NCBI RefSeq assembly: GCF_910592395.1
Contig: NC_088323.1
Location: 1,736,001 to 1,800,000 of the forward strand
Reading direction: 5' to 3'
Origin: Lineus longissimus
Taxonomy: Eukaryota > Nemertea > Pilidiophora > Heteronemertea > Lineidae
DNA: 64,000 bases
Positions 57,701 to 64,000 of this stretch are shown in pieces. Made by a program: the position numbers and the translations under genes. Under the pieces are notes generated by a model, which saw only the letters and a program-made list of their open reading frames with translations, ran no database searches and was not told where the DNA came from. Positions within the stretch are counted from its first letter, which is position 1. Every line of letters begins with the position of its first letter.

Positions 57701-60208
57701 GTGAAAAACAATTGGTAACGTCATCATGTGACGTCATTGAAGAACATCTATAGCCAGGTTGCACATCCGACTTCTTCTTTGACATCATCTCCAAGAGATG
57801 GTGACTTGTTTTTATGACGATGTCTGTTCCCCTTGTGAGCGAGTGATATCACTAACACTCCTTCATCATCGCTGACTAAAGCATTCACCTGTTGTTTCTT
57901 TCAGCTTGTATTCAACAGAGCAGCTGTGAAAAGTGCATAAAGGTACCAGATTTCCACTGCACGTGGTGTGCTGACCTAAAACGATGCTCAGATGGGTACG
58001 ACCCGTATCGCCAGTCCTGGTTAGATAACAATTGTACAGAAACAGTAAGTATTCATTTTGTCTGGTTAAGCTTTACACCCCTTGTTTCGTGAGTGGACTC
58101 TTCTGTTGCTCTACTTAGAAGAGTCCATTATGTTATCAATATTTTGCCCCTTGCCTCAGAGTTAAACCAATTGATGGTAAGCTCAGTACACCTTCTTTGT
58201 TTACCTGGGCTCAGCTTGCCATTGTTGTAGAGTCTCATCAGTTGGCTACTGTCAGGGGAGATAGGTCTAAAACAGCAAAGGCAAATCAAAATAATCTGGC
58301 CAGCTAAATTTGTGGGTTTAAAAAAGTTACACGCTTGTAATGGACTGAGCCATTTTCCCCAAATTTTGGAATCCAGACACTTGAGGCAATGCCAACTTTT
58401 TGAACTTTTGATTTTCTTCAATAAAGTACGGCATTTTCAGGGTGCATCCACATGTAGTACAACTCCTGTTACCAAGACTACAAAGGAGCCAACAACAAAG
58501 CCTGGAGCAGCTACAACTGTAAAGCCACAAGTTAAGCCTACTAAACGTCCAAAGCCCACCAAGGTCCCGTGTGTTGACGATGTGAGTCTGTCTGTCCTGT
58601 ATGGTCAGACTTTTCCCCATTACCATCTCGATTGTGGTAACTCTGATCCACTATGATCATCATCATCACCATTCAACTTTACTTAGTTACCATTGTTGCA
58701 TTTTCATCTTCTTTATAATACTCTAACTTCAGCCCTAGACACTTGAGGCAATGTCAACTTTTTGAACTTTTGATTTTCTTCAATTAAGTACGGCATTTTC
58801 AGGGTGCATCCACATGTAGTACAACTCCTGTTGACAAGACTACAAAGGAGCCAACAACAAAGCCTGGATCAGCTACAACTGTAAAGCCACCAGTTAAGCC
58901 TACTAAACGTCCAAAGCCCACCAAGGTTCCGTGTGTTGATGATGTGAGTCTGTCTATCCTCTATGGTCAGACTTTTTCCCCATTACCATCTCGAGTGTGG
59001 TAACTCTGATCCACTATGATCATCATCATCATCATTCAACTTAACTTAGTTACTATTGTTACATTTTCATCTTCTTCATAATACTGTAACTTCAGCCCTG
59101 TATATTTCACGAATAAATGACCCTTGCAATACTCAACAAGCTTTCTGAAACAAGAAGTGATATTCAATGCAGTTCAAATTTAATATCATTGGCCATCGTT
59201 TCTATTGTCACATTCAGAATAATAGATTTCCTTTGTCTTTGCAGGGAACTGGCAAGTGTAAGCCCTCAAAGCACGGTGAGTGTCATTTCCTCCGATCATA
59301 AATTACCCGAAAAGTATGAACAAGGAGTGAAATTGTTATTTGGGAGAAATCTCAACTGATTAAAATTCTATGAGTCTGGCATGATTAGTTGCTAACGATC
59401 AGTGTGACGTCCCAAAATGTTTATGCGTGTGCTTTCTATTGCTTGGTCTGGTGGCGGACATGTTTTCTATAACAAAGATTGACCATGTTGACAGTCAACA
59501 GAATCAAAAGAAACAATCACATATCACTTCAGCTATTTGCCCTTCTGCAAGCATTGGCCATGAGAAACTTCTCTCCACTGCCAATCTGGTGACAAATTTG
59601 TGTTTCTTTCAACTGCTTGACTCTTCTTTCATTTCCAGCACCAGCCAAGGGTAAAGCTGGGACAAATGTTGGTGCTATTGTTGCTGTGATCCTTCTTGTA
59701 TTCATCATCTTCGGGGCTGGAGGATGGTTCTGGTATGCTTACAAGAACCCAACATCTTCATCAGGAATGTGCCTCATGACGGTAAGCAAAATTTATCATT
59801 TTGAAAAACAGGAATTATTTGCCCCAGCATTGAATAATTTGGACACAAGTGATATCGTCAAAAAGTGCAGAACCAGACATATCCAAGAAATGGTTGTGTT
59901 AATAGCTTTTGAAAATTGCTAACTTTCCAGCAATTTTTGTGTCTGGCATTGGGAAGTTTCTATTCATTGCTGGCAGATTGATATAAAAAAACACACTGCT
60001 TCTTCAAACACAATATTGCTTTCGCTGTGGCGGCTTACATCATGTTGTAACAGTGATTTGTTATGATATTGACAGTCATCTAACAATCCTGCAATTTTAC
60101 ACACTGTTCCAGGCAAAGACGTCCTGTTGTAAGAAGGGCCGAATATCTCGCAGCAGTAAAGACTACCAAGCATTCATGGAATCGGACACGGAAAGTCTAC
60201 CACTGTAG
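51735..60208 (+). CDS. PLXDC: Plexin-domain-containing (TEM7-family) transmembrane receptor, complete
   Basis: Fourteen exons: 51735-51831, 53290-53780, 54150-54308, 55612-55681, 55963-56091, 56497-56565, 56876-57016, 57441-57542, 57905-58044, 58441-58581, 58803-58943, 59245-59275, 59639-59781, 60113-60208; phases fit, 649 residues. Order: signal peptide (about residues 15-33, VLVLLQFIIAANG); Thr/Pro-rich mucin-like stretch in exon 2; the TEM7-type ectodomain (DFDFDKYW, NVSLPWPMVYYGH, GGFIHTN, TVAQNIAPLMSDL); a Cys-rich plexin/PSI repeat (CIQQSSCEKC ... FHCTWCADLKRCSDGYDPYR); a second Thr/Lys/Pro stalk built from two nearly identical exons; one membrane span (VGAIVAVILLVFIIFGAGGW); and a short cytoplasmic tail. 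PLXDC1/2 are known as surface receptors for PEDF in vertebrates; the ligand here is unknown. It could be the ancestor of both vertebrate paralogues, so no number is given. Confidence 0.94.
52120..52760. repeat. GC-rich inverted-repeat element in intron 1 of the PLXDC-like gene
   Basis: The left block (about 52127-52170, CATGCCAGAAGGAAACGGGC then GCGATCACGCCCGC) matches the complement of the right block (about 52705-52750, GCGTGATCGCGCCCGTTTAC then TGGCATGG). On the right, the GGGCGCAGGCGTGATC unit is itself doubled. The interior repeats GCGTGATTACGCCC-type motifs. Composition is much more GC-rich than the surrounding intron. Confidence 0.65.
53081..53212. mobile_element. 132-bp insertion flanked by a 12-bp direct repeat, with internal inverted repeats
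   Basis: TTCCCTTTTGAC occurs exactly at 53069-53080 and 53213-53224, like a target duplication. Inside, TTTACAATCCCCGAT (53089-53103) is perfectly complementary to ATCGGGGATTGTAAA (53194-53208). The inverted repeats start a few bases in from each end, so the element type is uncertain. Confidence 0.6.
58380..59100 (+). repeat. Tandem duplication of a stalk exon with its introns (about 362-bp unit)
   Basis: The second unit (about 58741-59100) repeats the first (about 58380-58740), including the upstream intron end AGTACGGCATTTTCAG, the 141-bp exon and the downstream ACTCTGATCCACTATGATCA stretch. Both exons are 47 codons, phase 0-0, with intact splice sites, so each adds one stalk module. Confidence 0.95.
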
Positions 60209-60566
60209 GCTAGGAACGCATGCGGCTGAAGTCCAAGCTTGCTGGACAACCTGGCCCCCGTTTTCTTGGGTGGGCTCTTCCGGGTCATCATTGGGAAGAG
60301 TCCACTCTGGGAAATGGGGGTGAACAACATGGCCTTACGACTGCTGCTGACATTTGTCTGATTTTTCTCCCGAGATGACTCAGAAATTGGATATGTGTGA
60401 GGGCAGAGTTTTACGTCCAGCGCTGCTTCTTTTTTATACTTGTGTGTGGTTGGCCGAGTACTGTTGATTAGGTGTCAATGTGTGGTATATCTTTATGTAG
60501 ACCTCTGTGTTGCAAATGGAAACGTCAGTTCTAACACAATTCTCACCACTTTGAGAAAAAATGCAA

Positions 60567-60572
60567 AATAAA
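60567..60572 (+). terminator. Candidate poly(A) signal of the PLXDC-like gene
   Basis: AATAAA, 359 bases after the stop codon and on the coding strand. It is the first such hexamer in the 3' UTR that I noticed; a longer UTR is possible. Confidence 0.5.
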
Positions 60573-63500
60573 TCCTTATGACTTCAAAAAGTTGAGGAGT
60601 CGGTCATTATTGTCTTACACCACAAAAAAAGGTGCACTCAACAGTATGTTATTTGACTCGAGGGAAGCTGTGTTATTGATCTGTTGGAATAAGAAAAGCA
60701 GTGGCATTCAGTTAGTTTTCATACCCATGTTTTCATTTGCAACACGGACATTTGTGGCACTTCCTGTGCGGACATAATCGCACAGCATGATCAACTTGGA
60801 GGATCCTGGAGTGTTTGAGATTCTGGAGTAATTGAGAATAGTAGTAAGTGTCTGTTCATAGCATAGTTCTGCATAAATTCTTAGAACTGTGTTGATTTCT
60901 GACAACTTTAGTAGGTCAATATCATTTTCTTTGAGCAGATTTTGAAATAACTTGAGCTTCTGTGTTGGATAAAATCTCGCTTGTGGCCATAATAAAAGTG
61001 TTTTTGTAGAAGCTAGGCTTCGGTTAGAAGTTTTTGCATCGTGTGCTGTACGGTAAATTTGAAATAATTCGAGAAGCAGATTTTTGGCAAGTTGTATATT
61101 TTTGGCTTTTAGCTTTAGAAGTAATGCTTTTAGCCATTCTGAAAATTTTTGAATTAGCAGTAAAATTGTTTGAATTAGTTCTTTGCACTAGAAGTTAAAT
61201 AAGTTAACTGTGATTGTAAAAATTTAAATAATTTATTCCAGAGAAGCAGTGGTGGCCTAATTACATGGGTTTGGGCATGAGGTTATTGATTCAAACTCTT
61301 ATCAGTTTTCATTATCATACATATATTTAGAAACAATTAACAATCGGCAGATTCACTTTAACCTGCACATACATAGGCCTAAACATAGTTTGAAAGGCCT
61401 GGTTTTTCCTTCGAAAAATGTTCAATCCCATTGATTGAGCAATCACTGCAAATTCAAATTTTAAAAGTGATTAATTTCTGTACTCATTGTAGTAATCATT
61501 AGTGCACTTGTAATGAAGATTTCTTGCCAACTGTTCATAGTTGTAAAGGCTGAAATTTACAAGTTGATTTTTTTCCATACATGCATGCTTCTTTTTTAGT
61601 TTGCTCAGTATGTTATCCTATATTTTGTCCGTTTTTGTCCAGCTTTAATTGTGCTGTGTTTTTATGTAGATCTCCAGTATACATTGTGAGCTTGACTCCA
61701 TATATTCAGCATTTTCTCAATCATATCTATCGTTTTCTATTATCTAAGGCTGCATGTAGGTCCTTATCACTCTGTTTCCTGTTGACCTATATCTTTATAC
61801 ACTTGTTTGCTTCTCATTGACTTTTCTGTGTTCAAACTATTAACAGCTGAACATGATTTTTCTTCCCTCCATACAATTCTGGTATCTCTCTTGGCACATT
61901 ATTAGCACTCTTTTTTGTTGCTGTTTCATTTTGTATCCCCTTTCTACGCTCTTACATATCAGGCTTAAACAGTCCCTGATGTTTACAAACTGTAGAGGAA
62001 CAGATACGTTATAGGTACATTGCGACCCACCCCGGGCCTGTCCTTTGATGCGGTGTTCGTGGTTGACCTGCAGGCAGGTGTGTGCTGACACTAAGTATCG
62101 TTGGCATCCTGTGTATAGATGTAGATGTTACTATAGGACAACCAAGGTTTCAGTCTTGATTCATATTGGTGTACCAATTACCGGCCTGAATAGACTAACC
62201 TGAATCCCTTGTGGGTGGTGAAATTAAGGGGCAAAAGAAGATAAACGACTGCCTTTGACTACATTGAAAATCCCTTGACAGAATATTCTGGCTAATCTAT
62301 TATGTGCGTAAGTGGTATATTAATTTGAATGACCACCTTGAGTATGAACATTGATTTCACACATTCAGGGTTGTTGATTTCCTATGTGCTAGATGTATAA
62401 CTAATATCTGTGTTCCGTCCTTCAGGGAGGTTTAGAAAAAGACGAGTGACATTTGCACCATTAACATATCACTTGATGTAGAATGGTCAGGCTATGGGAA
62501 ATGACCAGTCACCATGTAGAATGGTCAGGCTATGGGAAATGACCAGTCACCATGTAGAATGGTCAGGCTATGGGAAATGACCAGTCACCATGTAGAATGG
62601 TCAGGCTATGGGAAATGACCAGTCACCATGTAGAATGGTCAGGCTATGGGAAATGACCAGTCACCATGAAAGGTTTTGTGACTGAATGGCAAAAATTTGT
62701 TAGAATATGATAGTGTGGCCAAACAAAAAAAAAATTGTCAGGATTTCTAAACTTTTCTTTTGTCGTTTTTCGACTCTCATTCGACATATCTCTATATTTG
62801 TATCTTGTTGGCTTTTGATGTCTGACCTATTACTAGTTGTGATCTACGTGTATATCATAAATATCTCTGTACAAATGTTGTTAGTCCACAAGTTGGTCCT
62901 GTAAACACGGAGACCTCAGGTTGGAGTCTTATTAACCCTTTGAGCACACATACGCACATTTTCGTTACAAGTATGACTTACAAATTTCTAGCGTTGTGAT
63001 TTCAAATGATGAGTACTACTTGATCCACATGGTAAATTAGTTTCATATTTTTTGGCAGAAAGGAAGGTATCATGGCAAATTCATGGCCATTCGGTTTGAG
63101 TAGATATAATCTTAAAGGCCTATGCCTTGTAGAAAGTAGAACACCATACCTGCTGTAGAACACCCGCTAAAACACTGATGATGTGAATTCAAACGTTGTC
63201 ATGTTGTTTTGGTACAAAAATTCTTTTTTAAAGGACAGAAACTAAAAAAAGTGTTGCTGAAATTTGTATATACTGACTGTAGTGGATCTAGAATCTTGGT
63301 TGTAGATGTAATTCCAAGCCATCCTTTTTGTATTGCGTAAGTTGTAGTTTTGAATTAGATTGTGCTATCTGAAGTGTGCTGAATAGTTGGTGGCAATATA
63401 TAACATGAATGATACTGATTACGAATCAGTCTTTCATGCTTTCTCCTAGATCTGCGAATAATGTGTTCATGTTTTAAAAGCACAGGTGATTTTGTGAGCT

Positions 63501-64000
63501 GCTTGAGATTTATTCTCCACCAAGTTTACCCTCTTCTGTTATCAAAAAGGCCTGCCTCCACATTCTTTATAATTATTCATGCAGCGTTTTTAAAGCAAAT
63601 TTACCAGCCAATCGTTCATGTCTCGATTCATGCAGCATTTTGACTCGTGGGTTTCTAAGGAATCGTCGTCAGCATTAACGCATAAATGCCTGTGGGCTGT
63701 GCACAGAGCGTACATCTGAAATGTGGAGGAAGGCCTTTATTTACTACAATGTACATACCAGTATATCAAGTTGAAATCTCATTTCAAGCTAAGTGCACAC
63801 GTTGTGAGTTTATGACAAGATGCCCAAAGGGTGACGTGTTCTGACACCTGTTGTTGTGTGCGGGTCTACAAAGTGATGGAGGGGTCTTCACGCCAAAATC
63901 ATTGTTGTTACCAACTGAATTTTCAAACAGTGCCATATGACTGGCCTTCTCCATCCTCAGATGTGAGAGTTTCGTGGTTATCCTGCAGAATTCACAGCAT
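60573..64000. other. 3' flank/intergenic region
   Basis: AT-rich, without a convincing exon on either strand. Apart from the 38-bp array at 62478-62667 nothing was recognised. An extended PLXDC 3' UTR could occupy part of it. Confidence 0.45.
62478..62667. repeat. 38-bp minisatellite, five near-identical copies
   Basis: GTAGAATGGTCAGGCTATGG begins at 62478, 62516, 62554, 62592 and 62630. I saw no differences among the units, implying a very recent expansion or homogenisation. Confidence 0.97.

Noticed and set aside
1-64000. CRISPR array, prokaryotic operon or viral gene cluster
   Set aside because: Tandem repeats have no spacers; genes are intron-containing and animal-type; no viral structural genes were seen.

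Overview
This window comes from an animal nuclear genome: multi-exon genes with GT-AG introns, long untranslated regions, and many TIR elements, minisatellites and a non-LTR retrotransposon. The gene families (RNA polymerase I subunit POLR1B, ACMSD, a plexin-domain-containing protein, a NIK-like MAP3K) are metazoan. The short introns and repeat types suggest a non-vertebrate bilaterian, plausibly a marine lophotrochozoan. The phylum is inference; nothing here proves it.

Layout. 0-2.3 kb: last coding exon (+) of a proline-rich, Ser/Arg-rich cytoplasmic scaffold. 4.07-7.17 kb: an old DNA element with long terminal inverted repeats. It carries a broken minus-strand gene that joins a FEN1/XPG-like nuclease core to a cysteine-rich CXC-type tail. 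8.3-16 kb: a repeat-dense stretch with a 143-bp tandem array and inverted decayed copies, ~190-bp repeats, a 47-bp array with 94-bp higher order, two TIR elements (one with TTAA target duplications) and an isolated coiled-coil exon. 16.2-17.1 kb: three joined minus-strand exons of an unrecognised gene. 18.7-28.9 kb: complete POLR1B (-), 26 exons. 35.1-42.8 kb: NIK-like kinase (+), 13 coding exons, with an unexpected TAZ-type zinc finger upstream of the kinase domain; an untranslated first exon may lie near 29.3 kb, which would make its promoter divergent with POLR1B. 44.5-47.6 kb: complete ACMSD (-), 8 exons, convergent with the kinase. 48.8-50.6 kb: 5'-truncated non-LTR retrotransposon ending in a palindromic minisatellite. 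51.7-60.2 kb: complete plexin-domain-containing receptor (+), 14 exons. 60.2-64 kb: its 3' flank, with a 38-bp array.

The genes do not form a functional cluster. POLR1B is housekeeping (rRNA synthesis), ACMSD is metabolic (kynurenine pathway branch), the kinase is a signalling protein and the PLXDC-like protein is a cell-surface receptor. Exon coordinates were read by hand from splice signals and checked for reading-phase continuity; single-base errors are possible. The most unusual items are the nuclease/CXC TIR element, the TAZ-finger/NIK kinase architecture, two independent in-gene exon duplications (ACMSD, PLXDC) and a minisatellite tail that stays open in all three minus-strand frames.
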